64,000 bases of DNA from Chryseobacterium sp. LAM-KRS1. Lineage in GTDB: Bacteria; Bacteroidota; Bacteroidia; Flavobacteriales; Weeksellaceae. Numbering within the stretch: the stretch's first letter is position 1; each line of letters opens with the position of its first letter. Positions 1-9,263 of the stretch are shown in pieces. Below the pieces are notes generated by a model, which saw only the letters and a list, made by a program, of their open reading frames with translations, had not been told where the DNA came from and searched no databases. The translations under genes and the position numbers were made by a program. The DNA lies in assembly GCF_013184525.1 (NCBI RefSeq), contig NZ_JAAOIZ010000002.1:744001-808000 (forward strand), in the 5' to 3' direction.

Positions 1-1137
1 CCATAAAACCTTAAATCCCAGTTTCTCTGCAATCAAAGTTCCTACATAGGGAGTAACAATAAAAGCTATAGAAAATGATATCCCGTTCAATCCCATATAA
101 GCACCTTTATTATTAGAACCTGACCTTAAAGCTGTAATCGTAGACATAAAAGGTAAAGTCCAAATTTCACCGACGCATAGCATTGTCATGGAAATAAGCA
201 ACGTTAGCATTGTGTAATCAAAAGCAAGCATCGCGTATGAAAATCCACAGAGCAAAGTTCCTACCAGCATCGTGATTCCCAAGGTGAAATATTTCTCAGC
301 AATCTGAACAAAAGCCATTTCAAGCAATACAATCAGGAAACCGCTATATCCTAAAAGATATCCTATATGTTCCTGGCTAAGGTGAGCTGTATCCTTATAA
401 AATATCGTAAGTGTGCTGAAAAGCTGGAAAAAACATATCGCAAACAACATACAGAAGAAACAATACAGCAGAAACTTTCCGTCCCGGTAAGGAGATCCTT
501 CTTTAACATGAACGGTGCTTTTTTTCATGTTTTGGGCTTTCCTCAGGGCTAATGTATTTCTCTTTTTAAAGAACACAATATAAGTGATACCAGCTATTAA
601 TGCAGCCAAGGCATTACTGTAAAAAAGAAATTCATAAGAAATGGCCGATAAAATACCTCCTAAAGCCGGTCCTATAGAAAACCCCAGATTCACGGCCATT
701 CTGTTTAAGGAAAATGCCCGGGTAATATTTTCAGGTCTTGCATATTTGGTGATTGCTACCGAATTGGCAGGACGAAACGTTTCACTTACAATACTTTGTG
801 CAAGGATAATCCCCGCTAATCCAACCTCGGTCGTAAAAAGAGGAATCATACAAAACAAAGGTACGCTAAGGAGCAAACTTAGACTTTGAACTCTATACTC
901 TCCGATCTTATCCGTGATCATTCCTCCCAGCCATGAACCCAATACCGACCCAATTCCAAAAAAACTCAAAACAACACCTGAGTTCTCTATGCTGAAATGT
1001 AAATGCGCAGTCATATACACTCCTAAAAATGGGAGTACCATTGATCCGGCACGATTGATGAGCATTACCAACGCCAGCATCCAGCTTTCTTGAGACAGTC
1101 CTTTAAAAGAACTTGTATAGATCTTAATTAATTTCAC
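1..1137 (-). CDS. MFS transporter, 3' end beyond window
   Basis: This is a polytopic inner-membrane protein of the major facilitator superfamily, probably a drug or metabolite exporter. The reverse strand reads open from 1137 to the window edge (379 codons, no stop). Hydrophobic segments recur throughout. The loop between helices 2 and 3 carries GSWLGGMITDKIGEYR, the MFS G-x3-D-x2-G-x-R signature. A charged cytoplasmic loop near residues 190-215 separates the two halves. The start is taken as GTG at 1135-1137: the frame has a stop upstream and no ATG between it and the conserved region. Substrate cannot be told from sequence. The C-terminal end lies outside the window. Confidence 0.88.
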   Translation of the reverse strand, partial: MKLIKIYTSSFKGLSQESWMLALVMLINRAGSMVLPFLGVYMTAHLHFSIENSGVVLSFFGIGSVLGSWLGGMITDKIGEYRVQSLSLLLSVPLFCMIPLFTTEVGLAGIILAQSIVSETFRPANSVAITKYARPENITRAFSLNRMAVNLGFSIGPALGGILSAISYEFLFYSNALAALIAGITYIVFFKKRNTLALRKAQNMKKSTVHVKEGSPYRDGKFLLYCFFCMLFAICFFQLFSTLTIFYKDTAHLSQEHIGYLLGYSGFLIVLLEMAFVQIAEKYFTLGITMLVGTLLCGFSYAMLAFDYTMLTLLISMTMLCVGEIWTLPFMSTITALRSGSNNKGAYMGLNGISFSIAFIVTPYVGTLIAEKLGFKVLW

Positions 1138-1325
1138 GGGAATAAATTCTTGGGAACGGTTTTCGAAGACACAAAATTAGGCAAATTAAGTCAGAGCATG
1201 GTCCTTAAATTTATTTTCTCTGAAAAATAATTGAATCCCCGATTGCAGGAACCATTCAATATAAAAATAATTCAATTGATAATCCAACGGGTTCCTTTAC
1301 AAATTTTGTAAATTGCAGATAAACC

Positions 1326-1356
1326 TTGTTGAACAAATACTAATGTAAATCAACAA
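1326..1356. promoter_or_regulatory. Dyad upstream of the acyl-CoA dehydrogenase gene
   Basis: TTGTTGA (1326-1332) and TCAACAA (1350-1356) form a 7-bp inverted repeat with a 17-bp spacer, about 55 bp before the start at 1410. It could be an operator, but there is no second copy to support it. The remainder of the 1138-1409 gap shows nothing else I can name. Confidence 0.25.
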
Positions 1357-1409
1357 TTTTTCACTATCCAAATTAATTCCATTATTAATGACCACCAAAA
1401 CAAAATTGT

Positions 1410-2306
1410 ATGAATTTTAAAAATGTAACTGTTGCGGGCAGTGGTGTATTGGGATACCAAATCGCTTTCCAGGCAGCTTTCCATGGTTTTAATGTAACCG
1501 TTTATGATATCAGTGACGAAATTTTAGAAAAGGCAAAGGAAAAATTCAATATACTCAGTGAAGCTTTTACAAAAGACTTAAAAGCAACAAAAAACCAGCT
1601 GGACACAGCATTTAAAAATCTTACTTATACATCTGATTTGGCAGCATCTGTACAAAATGCAGACCTTTTGATAGAAGCCGTACCCGAAAACCCGAAAATT
1701 AAAATCGCTTTTTACAGGAGTGTAGCAAAATTAGCTCCTGAAAAAACCGTCTTCGCAACGAATTCGTCATCATTACTACCCAGTCAGTTTGCTAAAAAAA
1801 CAGGAAGACCGGAAAAGTTTATTGCACTACATTTTGCCAATGAAATCTGGAAACATAACACAGCAGAAGTTATGGGACATCCGGGGACCTCTTCTAAAGT
1901 GTTTGATGATATCATGGAATTTGCAAAAGCCATTGGAATGGTCGCATTACCTATTTATAAAGAACAACCCGGCTATATTGTCAACTCATTGTTGATGCCG
2001 TTACTAAGCTCTGCATTGGAATTATGGGTAAATAAAGTATCAGATATCAAAACTATTGATAAAACATGGATGGTGGCCACCGGAGCACCAATGGGTCCTT
2101 TTGGGATACTGGATGTTGTAGGCATTACTACTGTTTATAATATTAATAAAATTGCAGCAGATTCTTCCAGATCACCTGTAATGCTTAAAATATCAAAAAA
2201 ATTAAAAAAGGAATATATTGATAAAGGAAAATTAGGTGCTATAAGCGGTAAAGGCTTTTACAACTATCCCAATCCGGCGTACGGGAAAAAAAATTTCCTG
2301 AAGTAG
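1410..2306 (+). CDS. 3-hydroxyacyl-CoA dehydrogenase family protein
   Basis: The predicted enzyme oxidises an L-3-hydroxyacyl-CoA to the 3-ketoacyl-CoA with NAD+, in the cytosol. Its 298 residues match the short, stand-alone 3-hydroxybutyryl-CoA dehydrogenase type rather than the FadB fusion. The N-terminal Rossmann fold carries the dinucleotide-binding GSGVLG at residues 11-16, followed by an acidic residue (VYDIS) after strand 2. The segment FATNSSSLLPSQF and the histidine of ALHFANEIWKHN occupy the places of the conserved Ser and catalytic His. The C-terminal helical domain follows (GAPMGPFGILDVVG, ending GKGFYNYPNP). A hairpin terminator follows the stop. It is transcribed alone, and substrate chain length cannot be told. 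Confidence 0.85.
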   Translation: MNFKNVTVAGSGVLGYQIAFQAAFHGFNVTVYDISDEILEKAKEKFNILSEAFTKDLKATKNQLDTAFKNLTYTSDLAASVQNADLLIEAVPENPKIKIAFYRSVAKLAPEKTVFATNSSSLLPSQFAKKTGRPEKFIALHFANEIWKHNTAEVMGHPGTSSKVFDDIMEFAKAIGMVALPIYKEQPGYIVNSLLMPLLSSALELWVNKVSDIKTIDKTWMVATGAPMGPFGILDVVGITTVYNINKIAADSSRSPVMLKISKKLKKEYIDKGKLGAISGKGFYNYPNPAYGKKNFLK

Positions 2307-2342
2307 TTTCTCTCATTCTTATACGGATAAAACAATAATAAA

Positions 2343-2378
2343 AAACAGGATCTATTTTGTAGATCCTGTTTTTTTATA
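2343..2378. terminator. Bidirectional rho-independent terminator
   Basis: The arms aaacaggatct (2343-2353) and agatcctgttt (2361-2371) pair around a 7-nt loop. Flanking A- and T-runs serve both directions. It lies between the convergent dehydrogenase gene and glnS. Confidence 0.85.
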
Positions 2379-2389
2379 TGATTAGAAAC

Positions 2390-4063
2390 TTATTCTGGTT
2401 TATAAGAATCTTTCAGTGTCACGGTACGGTTAAATACCAGGTTCTCTTCAGTAGAATCCTGATCTTTCGTAAAATATCCGATTCTCTGGAATTGAAGCGG
2501 CTCTCCTACTGCAACATCTTTAAGGCCGGGCTCCGCAAAACCTTGAATAACAGAAACAGATTCAGGGTTCACAAAGTTAAGGAAGTCCACATCTTTTTCT
2601 GCATCAGGTTGCTCAACGGTAAATAGCTGATCATAAATTCTTACCTCCACCGGAATTGCATGGTTTGCTGATACCCAATGTAAGGTTCCTTTTACTTTTC
2701 TCAAGCTTTCTTCTGTTCCGCTTCCTGACTTGCTCTTTTCATCATACGTTGCATAGATGGTCGTAATCTCTCCGTTTTCATCTTTCTCTACTCTTTCAGC
2801 TTTGATGATATATGCAGATTTCAAACGAACCTCACCTCCTAATTTTAACCTGAAGAATTTATTATTTGCTTCTTCTTTAAAATCTTCACGTTCAATATAT
2901 AGTTCTCGTGAGAAAGGAATTTCTCTCGTTCCGGCATTTTCCTGCTCCGGATTGTTTTCAGTCTCCAACCACTCTTCTTTACCTTCCGGATAGTTTTCAA
3001 TCACTAATTTTACAGGATCAACAACGGCCATAACACGTTTAGCTACTTTATTCAGGTCCTCACGAACGCAGAAATCCAATAGCTGAATCTCAATAAGGTT
3101 TTCTCTTTTGGCTACTCCTACTTTTTCAATAAAATTCCTAATGGATGTAGGGGTAAATCCTTTTCTTCGCATTCCTGAAATTGTAGGCATTCTTGGGTCA
3201 TCCCATCCTGTTACTACTTTTTCAGCAACTAATCTCTGTAGCTTTCTTTTGGATGTAATCATATAGGATACATTCATCCTTGCAAATTCTCTCTGCTTCG
3301 GAGCTACTTTAGGCTCTTCATATACCTGATCCAGATACCAGTTATACAATGGTCTGTGATTTTCAAACTCCAAAGAACATAAAGAATGTGACACTTGTTC
3401 CAAATAATCTGACTCTCCATGAGCCCAGTCATACATCGGATAGATTTTCCAGTCTGTTCCTGTTCTGTGGTGAGGTCTTTTCAGAATTCTGTACATTACA
3501 GGATCACGCATATTCATATTAGGAGAAACCATATCAATTTTTGCACGAAGAGACATCGTACCTTCTTCAAACTCTCCGTTTTTCATTCTCTCGAATAAAT
3601 CCAGAGATTCTTCAACAGGACGGTTTCTGAAAGGGCTTTCCACTCCGGGTTCAGTTGGATTTTTTCTTTGTTCTGTAATCACTTCAGACGGTTGCTCGTC
3701 CACATATGCTTTTCCTTCTTTGATTAATCTTACGGCCCAGTCATAGAGCTGCTGGAAGTAGTCAGATGCGTACAATTCTTTATCCCATTTGAAACCTAGC
3801 CATTCTACATCTTTTTTAATAGAATCTACAAATTCCTGTTCTTCTTTTTCAGGATTTGTATCGTCGAAACGAAGGTTTACAGGAGCGTTGTATTTTTCTC
3901 CCAGTCCAAAGTTGATGCAGATGGCTTTGGTGTGCCCTACATGTAAATAACCATTTGGTTCTGGGGGAAAACGGAAACGGATTTGATCTCTGTTCAAACC
4001 ATTTGCCAAATCATCTTCTATAATTTGTTCAATAAAATTGAGCGATTTTTTTTCTTCTTCCAT
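2390..4063 (-). CDS. glnS: Glutaminyl-tRNA synthetase
   Basis: This class I aminoacyl-tRNA synthetase charges tRNA-Gln with glutamine directly. The signature RFPPEPNGYLHVGHTKA near residues 31-47 holds the HIGH motif (HVGH). The KMSKS counterpart is ITSKRKL. Two C-terminal anticodon-binding beta-barrel domains fill the last 200 or so residues. The length of 557 residues equals bacterial GlnRS. GlnRS and GluRS share a fold, but the PPEPNGYLHVGH form and the length favour GlnRS. The ATG at 4063 agrees with the family start. A -7/-33 promoter lies 47-77 bp upstream. Confidence 0.96.
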   Translation of the reverse strand: MEEEKKSLNFIEQIIEDDLANGLNRDQIRFRFPPEPNGYLHVGHTKAICINFGLGEKYNAPVNLRFDDTNPEKEEQEFVDSIKKDVEWLGFKWDKELYASDYFQQLYDWAVRLIKEGKAYVDEQPSEVITEQRKNPTEPGVESPFRNRPVEESLDLFERMKNGEFEEGTMSLRAKIDMVSPNMNMRDPVMYRILKRPHHRTGTDWKIYPMYDWAHGESDYLEQVSHSLCSLEFENHRPLYNWYLDQVYEEPKVAPKQREFARMNVSYMITSKRKLQRLVAEKVVTGWDDPRMPTISGMRRKGFTPTSIRNFIEKVGVAKRENLIEIQLLDFCVREDLNKVAKRVMAVVDPVKLVIENYPEGKEEWLETENNPEQENAGTREIPFSRELYIEREDFKEEANNKFFRLKLGGEVRLKSAYIIKAERVEKDENGEITTIYATYDEKSKSGSGTEESLRKVKGTLHWVSANHAIPVEVRIYDQLFTVEQPDAEKDVDFLNFVNPESVSVIQGFAEPGLKDVAVGEPLQFQRIGYFTKDQDSTEENLVFNRTVTLKDSYKPE

Positions 4064-4109
4064 TATTTAATTAAAAGTTAAAAGTTATATTTTAAATATA
4101 ACCCATTCG

Positions 4110-4140
4110 CAAATTTAGCGAAAATTTAGGGTTTATGAAA
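4110..4140 (-). promoter_or_regulatory. Flavobacterial-type promoter of glnS
   Basis: Read on the minus strand, TTTC (4140-4137) is followed after 19 bp by TAAATTTG (4117-4110). The latter is an exact match to TAnnTTTG, and the spacing fits the known -33/-7 architecture of Bacteroidota housekeeping sigma factor promoters. Confidence 0.6.
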
Positions 4141-4221
4141 GGGCTGATTTAAAAGCATATTGACTAAAAATCCAATATTTTTTCCGAAATTTATACCACT
4201 AAAACCTATCACAAAATCATT

Positions 4222-5355
4222 ATGGCTGTTTATATCTTAAGTAACAGGAAGATCGTCCGTCATAAAAACGAAACCGTTGATTCATTTTCCAATGATGAAT
4301 ATTCCATTCCTAATTTCAGAATCGCAAAATGTGATTTTACCAATTATAAGGAACCAACTGCTCAGGAAAAGAGAAAAAAAAATTACACCAACAGGAATAT
4401 ATTAAATTATCAGCTTTTTTCAGAACCTGAAAAACAAGGATACCAGGAAGTTCTTGATGTTTTATTAAGCGAAAAAAATATCAAAAAATCAAAAGTTACA
4501 GCCGATAACCTGGGAGGAACCCAAAGGATGTTTTATGAATTGTATAAAAACATGTCTTCTACCAAATCCAGAAGTGACGTTTTAATATTTATCCATGGTT
4601 ATGCCTACGATTTCGACGATGAACTGGAAGCTATTATTGATCTGAAAAAACTGTTTATCGATAGTCCGGAATCTCCAGTTGAGCATATCCTGTTTGTGAG
4701 CTGGCCGGCTTCAAGCAGTATTGTTCCGCTTACCTACTTTGACGATAAAGCATCCAGCATTAATTCCGGAACCTCATTAATGAGGCTGTTCTATTTTTAC
4801 ACTCAGTTCCTAAAGGATATTTTTTCCAACCGGGATTTAGCTCCATGTAACCAGAGAATTCATCTGATGGCTCATTCCTTGGGAAACAGGGTGCTTCAAA
4901 GTATGCTGTACAGTCTTAAAAGCGAAAATATTCTGAGAGTAATTGATCAGGTTCTTTTATTGAATGCTGATGTAACCTATAAAGTATTTGAAGACTCTGA
5001 GGACTCCTTTAACAAACTTCCTTTGCTTGCTAATCGCGTTTCAATTTATTTAAACCGAAAAGATGCCGTTCTGGGAATTTCCCAATTTACCAAAAATATT
5101 CTCACTCCGAGATTGGGAAAAAACGGCCCCAGTGATATTGAAAAATTTAAAGATATTGTGTCTATTGTAGACTGTACCTTTATTGAGAACGACCTCAAAG
5201 ATGGTTTAAAATTTGAGCTAGGAAACCACTGGGGATATCTCTCTAGTTCACAGGTACAAAATGACATTTTTCAGACCCTGAACGGAGTTGATAGAAACCT
5301 CATTACCAATAGAATAAGCAATTATGAAAATATTTTCACAATTGTATCAAAATAG
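4222..5355 (+). CDS. Alpha/beta hydrolase, DUF900-like
   Basis: The 377-residue protein has an alpha/beta-hydrolase core: the oxyanion-loop strand LIFIHGYAYDF near residues 121-131 and the nucleophile elbow AHSLGNR with Ser near 219. This arrangement (HGY..., then xHSxGNxxL) is that of the DUF900 family of esterase/lipase-like proteins of unknown substrate. No signal peptide is visible, so it is probably cytosolic. The first 90 residues are unique to this branch. A catalytic Asp and His should follow (candidates: the Asp of LLNADVT, the His of LGNHWGY). Substrate unknown. The gene stands alone and is followed by a sigma-54-type promoter. Confidence 0.72.
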   Translation: MAVYILSNRKIVRHKNETVDSFSNDEYSIPNFRIAKCDFTNYKEPTAQEKRKKNYTNRNILNYQLFSEPEKQGYQEVLDVLLSEKNIKKSKVTADNLGGTQRMFYELYKNMSSTKSRSDVLIFIHGYAYDFDDELEAIIDLKKLFIDSPESPVEHILFVSWPASSSIVPLTYFDDKASSINSGTSLMRLFYFYTQFLKDIFSNRDLAPCNQRIHLMAHSLGNRVLQSMLYSLKSENILRVIDQVLLLNADVTYKVFEDSEDSFNKLPLLANRVSIYLNRKDAVLGISQFTKNILTPRLGKNGPSDIEKFKDIVSIVDCTFIENDLKDGLKFELGNHWGYLSSSQVQNDIFQTLNGVDRNLITNRISNYENIFTIVSK

Positions 5356-5411
5356 TGACTTATACAAAATTAACAATAAAATAACAGAACAATAATTGCG
5401 AAAAATTCAAT

Positions 5412-5427
5412 TTGGCACGAAGATTGC
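5412..5427 (+). promoter_or_regulatory. Sigma-54 (-24/-12) promoter
   Basis: The sequence TTGGCACG-aaga-TTGC matches the RpoN consensus TGGCACG-N4-TTGC at every core position. GG (5414-5415) and GC (5426-5427) are separated by exactly 10 bp as sigma-54 requires. Transcription should begin near 5439, about 28 nt before the ATG of the small ORF at 5467. No second copy was noticed in the window. No activator-binding repeats are obvious upstream. Confidence 0.7.
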
Positions 5428-5466
5428 TTATATCTAAAGATAGAGAATTAATTAAAATTTCCGGTC

Positions 5467-5544
5467 ATGAAAAAGTTTAAAGAAAAGGTTTCTATTTTAA
5501 TAGAAAACATCAAAAAAACGATTTTCATAAATGATGAAGTTTAA
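5467..5544 (+). CDS. Candidate 25-residue peptide behind a sigma-54 promoter
   Basis: This short ORF encodes a 25-residue, Lys-rich amphipathic peptide beginning MKKFKEKVSILIENIKK and ending in two acidic residues and a valine. It has no signal peptide and resembles no family I recognise. The only support for it being real is its position directly behind a consensus sigma-54 promoter. A short dyad (ATTTCA-tgt-TGAAAT, 5573-5587) follows and overlaps the stop codon of the convergent menC gene. The transcript could equally be a small RNA with the ORF accidental. Confidence 0.4.
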   Translation: MKKFKEKVSILIENIKKTIFINDEV

Positions 5545-5586
5545 TCAATGTACACCAACAGAAAATAACACAATTTCATGTTGAAA

Positions 5587-6591
5587 TCATGCTTTAAAAA
5601 GCAAGCGTTCCCCAATTAGTTCCAAATGATTGTCAAAATTATTAGTAAATAAGCCTCCGGTTCCTAAACCTTGAGGCATTTTACTATTTTTAGTATAGGT
5701 ATACTGGGCTATTGCATTTAATCCTATATTACTTTCCAGCGCCGAAGTTATCCACCATCCTATATTATTTTGTTCTGCAAGAGAAATCCATTCGTCAGAT
5801 CCCGAAAAACCTCCAATCAAAGACGGTTTAAGAATAATATATTGCGGTTTAATTGCTTCCAGTAGTTTATTCTTTTCGCCGGTATCAACAATTCCGATCA
5901 ATTCCTCGTCCAGAGCAATTGGTGTTGGTGTATCGCTGCACAACATGGCCATATCATTCCAATTTCCAGCCTTAATAGGCTGTTCTATAGAATGAATACG
6001 TAAATCCGATAGCTGTTTTAAAACAGTCTTTGCTTCTCGTGTATTGAATCCTCCGTTCGCATCAACCCGCAATTCCAAACTGCTTTCCGGAAATTTCTTT
6101 CTCAATTTTTTCAGCACTTCATGTTCGGATTCCCAATCAACCCCTATTTTCAATTTAATGCAATGGAAACCTTTTTCAAGTTTTTCCCGGATCTGTTCTT
6201 CCATAAACCCGACATCTCCCATCCAGATCAGCCCATTGATCGTAATGGGAATCTGCCCCTGTGTAAATTGACTGGGAAAATACAGATGTCCTCCATTCTT
6301 TAAATTAAGGATAGCCTGCTCGTATCCAATCCAGATGGATGGAAATTCTATTAACTCTTCTCTTAAGAATTCAGCAGTCTGCCCGATATTCTCACAAAGC
6401 CATTTGAGTTTTTCTTCATAATCTGGTCTGTCATCAAAGCTTAGCCCCCTGAAAACGGCACACTCTCCCACTCCCTTTCTATCATTTTCCGAAATTTCAA
6501 GAATAAAAGTTTCTTTTTCATGCAAAACGCCACGAGATGTTCCACTCGGGCGTTTGAATTTTAATAAATATCTGAAGTATTTTGCGATCAT
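5587..6591 (-). CDS. menC: o-Succinylbenzoate synthase
   Basis: This enolase-superfamily enzyme dehydrates SHCHC to o-succinylbenzoate in menaquinone synthesis. The C-terminal TIM barrel shows the expected active-site stations in order: KLKIG (catalytic Lys), RVDANGGF (metal Asp), SIEQPI (metal Glu), ALDEEL (metal Asp/Glu) and ILKPSLIGG (second Lys). TSALESNIG follows, a MenC-type substrate-specificity segment. At 334 residues it is near the usual size. The family also contains dipeptide epimerases, but KPSLxGG followed by the SALES-type segment favours MenC. The start codon abuts the stop codon of fbp with no gap, so the two are probably translationally coupled. No other menaquinone gene is nearby. 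Confidence 0.85.
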   Translation of the reverse strand: MIAKYFRYLLKFKRPSGTSRGVLHEKETFILEISENDRKGVGECAVFRGLSFDDRPDYEEKLKWLCENIGQTAEFLREELIEFPSIWIGYEQAILNLKNGGHLYFPSQFTQGQIPITINGLIWMGDVGFMEEQIREKLEKGFHCIKLKIGVDWESEHEVLKKLRKKFPESSLELRVDANGGFNTREAKTVLKQLSDLRIHSIEQPIKAGNWNDMAMLCSDTPTPIALDEELIGIVDTGEKNKLLEAIKPQYIILKPSLIGGFSGSDEWISLAEQNNIGWWITSALESNIGLNAIAQYTYTKNSKMPQGLGTGGLFTNNFDNHLELIGERLLFKA

Positions 6592-7608
6592 TTATTTCAC
6601 ATTATCTATTCGCATAAATTCCTCTGCTTTTTCTACCATAGCAACACTTCCACAGAAAAATGGAATTCTCTGATGAAGTTCTGTAGGCTCAACTTCCAGA
6701 ATTCTTCTGAATCCATCCGTTGCTTTTCCACCAGCCTGCTCAGCAAGGAATGCCATAGGATTACATTCATAAAGCAGCCTTAGTTTACCATTAGGAGCTT
6801 GTGAATAAGAAGGATAAATATAAATCCCTCCTTTCAGCATATTTCTATGGAAATCAGCAACAAGAGAACCAATATATCTTGATGTGTAAGGGCGGTCACC
6901 TTCTTCCATCTGACAATATTTCAGATAGTTTTTAACTCCCTGAGGGAATTTGATATAGTTTCCTTCGTTGATAGAATAAATTTTCCCCGTTGCCGGAAAT
7001 TTCATATTGGGATGAGAAAGATAATAAGTACCCAGAGAAGGATCCAAAGTAAATCCGTTCACTCCGTTTCCGGTGGTATATACAATCATTGTAGAAGATC
7101 CGTAAATTACATAACCTGCTGCAATCTGGTTCACTCCTTTCTGAAGAAAATCTTCTAACTGAACAGGTGTGCCCGGCTCAGAAACTCTTCTGTAAATAGA
7201 AAAAATAGTTCCCACAGAAACATTCACATCAATATTTGAAGAACCATCAAGAGGGTCAATCAAAACTACATACTTGCTAAGATGCCCATTTCCTACACAT
7301 TTAATATCAATAAAGTCATCATTTTCTTCGGAAGCAATTCCACAAACTACCTCTCTTTGCGATAATGCCGTGATGAATATCTCATTAGCAAGGACATCCA
7401 GCTTCTGCTGCTCTTCCCCCTGAATATTCTCATTACCTGCTTTTCCAATGATATCTGCAATTCCTGCTTTATTTACTTCTCTGTTTACAACTTTTGAAGC
7501 CAATCTTATAGCACTTAGAAGTCGGGAAAGTTCCCCTGTAGAATACTGAAAATCTTCTTGTTTATCTATAATAAATTCTCCTAAAGTCTGCAACGATTGA
7601 TCTGACAT
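6592..7608 (-). CDS. fbp: Fructose-1,6-bisphosphatase, class I
   Basis: This gluconeogenic phosphatase converts fructose 1,6-bisphosphate to fructose 6-phosphate. The metal-binding signature [20 protein letters not shown] is intact. The glutamates of the first metal site lie in GIASEENDD. The C-terminal substrate loop ([20 protein letters not shown]) ends in the family's usual EQAGG. The 338-residue length is standard. Gluconeogenic capacity fits an organism living on peptides and on sugars fed in through the Leloir pathway. It is the first gene of an fbp-menC pair. Confidence 0.96.
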   Translation of the reverse strand: MSDQSLQTLGEFIIDKQEDFQYSTGELSRLLSAIRLASKVVNREVNKAGIADIIGKAGNENIQGEEQQKLDVLANEIFITALSQREVVCGIASEENDDFIDIKCVGNGHLSKYVVLIDPLDGSSNIDVNVSVGTIFSIYRRVSEPGTPVQLEDFLQKGVNQIAAGYVIYGSSTMIVYTTGNGVNGFTLDPSLGTYYLSHPNMKFPATGKIYSINEGNYIKFPQGVKNYLKYCQMEEGDRPYTSRYIGSLVADFHRNMLKGGIYIYPSYSQAPNGKLRLLYECNPMAFLAEQAGGKATDGFRRILEVEPTELHQRIPFFCGSVAMVEKAEEFMRIDNVK

Positions 7609-8002
7609 ATTTTACTTTTTACGATTTGCCCAAATTTCGTAAAATTTATTACAATCTAAAAAAAATTCTTTCAAAAGACATTACAACCTGTATATCAAAA
7701 ACATACAACATAACAAACATAACATATTGTCTTTAACCTTTGTATAATTGATTCCCGTTTTTGCTCCCAGCTAAATTTCATCAATTCACACTATTATTAA
7801 CAATATAGCATCATTACGTCGAGATAATATTAATAAATCTGGAATAATATTGCATAAAATCCATTCATCTTATCATTTATCATAAAAATCTTTATCTCAT
7901 CCTACCCTTCGGGTATTTCATATCTCATTGTAAATTTATAATTTTGACCTCCGTAAAAAACTCAACTATTTTTTATCTAACAATTTTATTTTTAATATTT
8001 TA
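7609..8002. promoter_or_regulatory. Divergent intergenic region with aspartate kinase promoter
   Basis: This 394-bp AT-rich spacer lies between fbp (leftward) and the aspartate kinase gene (rightward). TAATTTTG at 7939-7946 is an exact TAnnTTTG -7 element, and a weak ATTTC sits at the -33 position. Transcription would start near 7953. The short hairpin TACCC-ttc-GGGTA lies around 7905-7920. I see no ORF or RNA gene in the rest. Confidence 0.5.
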
Positions 8003-9241
8003 ATGAAAATTTTCAAGTTTGGTGGAGCATCTGTAAAAGATGCTGAAAGCGTAAAGAATGTGTCAATGGTTTTAAAAAGCCAGGGATTTGCCAAATGTTT
8101 GCTGGTAATTTCAGCAATGGGCAAAACGACGAATGAATTGGAAAAGGTTGTGGAGCTTTATTTCAAGAAGGAAAACTATCAAACTGAAATTAAGATTATT
8201 AAACAGAAACATATTGAAATTGCTGAAGGGCTTTTTCAGGAAAATCATCCTGTATTTGCAGAAATCAATTTATTTTTTGACGACCTTGATTCTTTTTTAA
8301 GAAGAAATAAATCGCCTAATTACAATTTCGTTTACGATCAGGTAGTGAGCTGTGGAGAAATGATTTCTACAAAGATAGTAAGTGAATATCTGAATGAAAT
8401 ACAGTTTATCAATCAGTGGCTGGATGCCAGAGATTATATTAAAACAGATAATTCTTACAGGGATGGTAATGTAGACTGGAAAAAAACAGAGGAATTTATT
8501 TCTACCCTGAATTCTGAAATTTGTTATGTAACGCAAGGATTTATTGGATCCGATGAAAATAACTTCACGGTAACATTAGGAAGAGAGGGTTCAGATTATT
8601 CTGCTGCTATTTTTGCTTATTGTATGAATGCAGAGGCAATGACCATATGGAAAGATGTACCAGGCGTAATGACAGGGGACCCGAGAAAATTTAAGGATGT
8701 TACCCTTCTTTCCAATATTTCATATGAAGAAGCAATCGAAATGGCTTATTACGGAGCGAGTGTAATTCACCCGAAAACCCTTCAACCACTACAGCAAAAA
8801 AGCATTCCTTTCTACGTAAAATCTTTTGTAGATCCTACAAAAGAAGGAACAAAAGTAGGAGCTTCAGAAAAAAACCAGCACGAAGAAACATATATTTTAA
8901 AAGAAAATCAGAATCTTTTAAAAATATCTACAAGGGATTTTTCATTTATTGCAGAAGATCACATGAGTCAAATCTTCAGTCTTTTGTCAAGACATAAAAT
9001 TAAAGTTTCCTTGATGCAGAATTCTGCAATTTCACTAGCTTTATGTTTGGAAGATAAATTCAATGCAATTGATAAGCTGAATGAAGAACTACAGAAAGAT
9101 TTCAGAACTGATGTAGTTAAAAATGTGTCCTTATTCACTGTAAGAAATGCGAAGATGGATAACATTGATAAATTTTACCAGGAAAAAAGTGTATTATTGG
9201 AACAGATTTCAAAGAATACGCTTCAGATGGTAACACAATAA
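8003..9241 (+). CDS. Aspartate kinase, monofunctional
   Basis: This enzyme phosphorylates L-aspartate, the first step towards lysine/diaminopimelate, threonine and methionine. The start MKIFKFGGASVKD carries the KFGG(T/S)S nucleotide/aspartate motif. The kinase domain continues through VTLGREGSDYSAA and WKDVPGVMTGDPR, both diagnostic for aspartokinase. The last 130 residues form the ACT regulatory region (LLKISTRDFSF... HKIKVSLMQNSAISL). No homoserine dehydrogenase domain follows, so at 412 residues it is the monofunctional form. The gene has its own -7 promoter element and is 22 bp upstream of the acyltransferase gene, probably in one transcript. Confidence 0.93.
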   Translation: MKIFKFGGASVKDAESVKNVSMVLKSQGFAKCLLVISAMGKTTNELEKVVELYFKKENYQTEIKIIKQKHIEIAEGLFQENHPVFAEINLFFDDLDSFLRRNKSPNYNFVYDQVVSCGEMISTKIVSEYLNEIQFINQWLDARDYIKTDNSYRDGNVDWKKTEEFISTLNSEICYVTQGFIGSDENNFTVTLGREGSDYSAAIFAYCMNAEAMTIWKDVPGVMTGDPRKFKDVTLLSNISYEEAIEMAYYGASVIHPKTLQPLQQKSIPFYVKSFVDPTKEGTKVGASEKNQHEETYILKENQNLLKISTRDFSFIAEDHMSQIFSLLSRHKIKVSLMQNSAISLALCLEDKFNAIDKLNEELQKDFRTDVVKNVSLFTVRNAKMDNIDKFYQEKSVLLEQISKNTLQMVTQ

Positions 9242-9263
9242 ATATAATTGCGACTAAACACAT

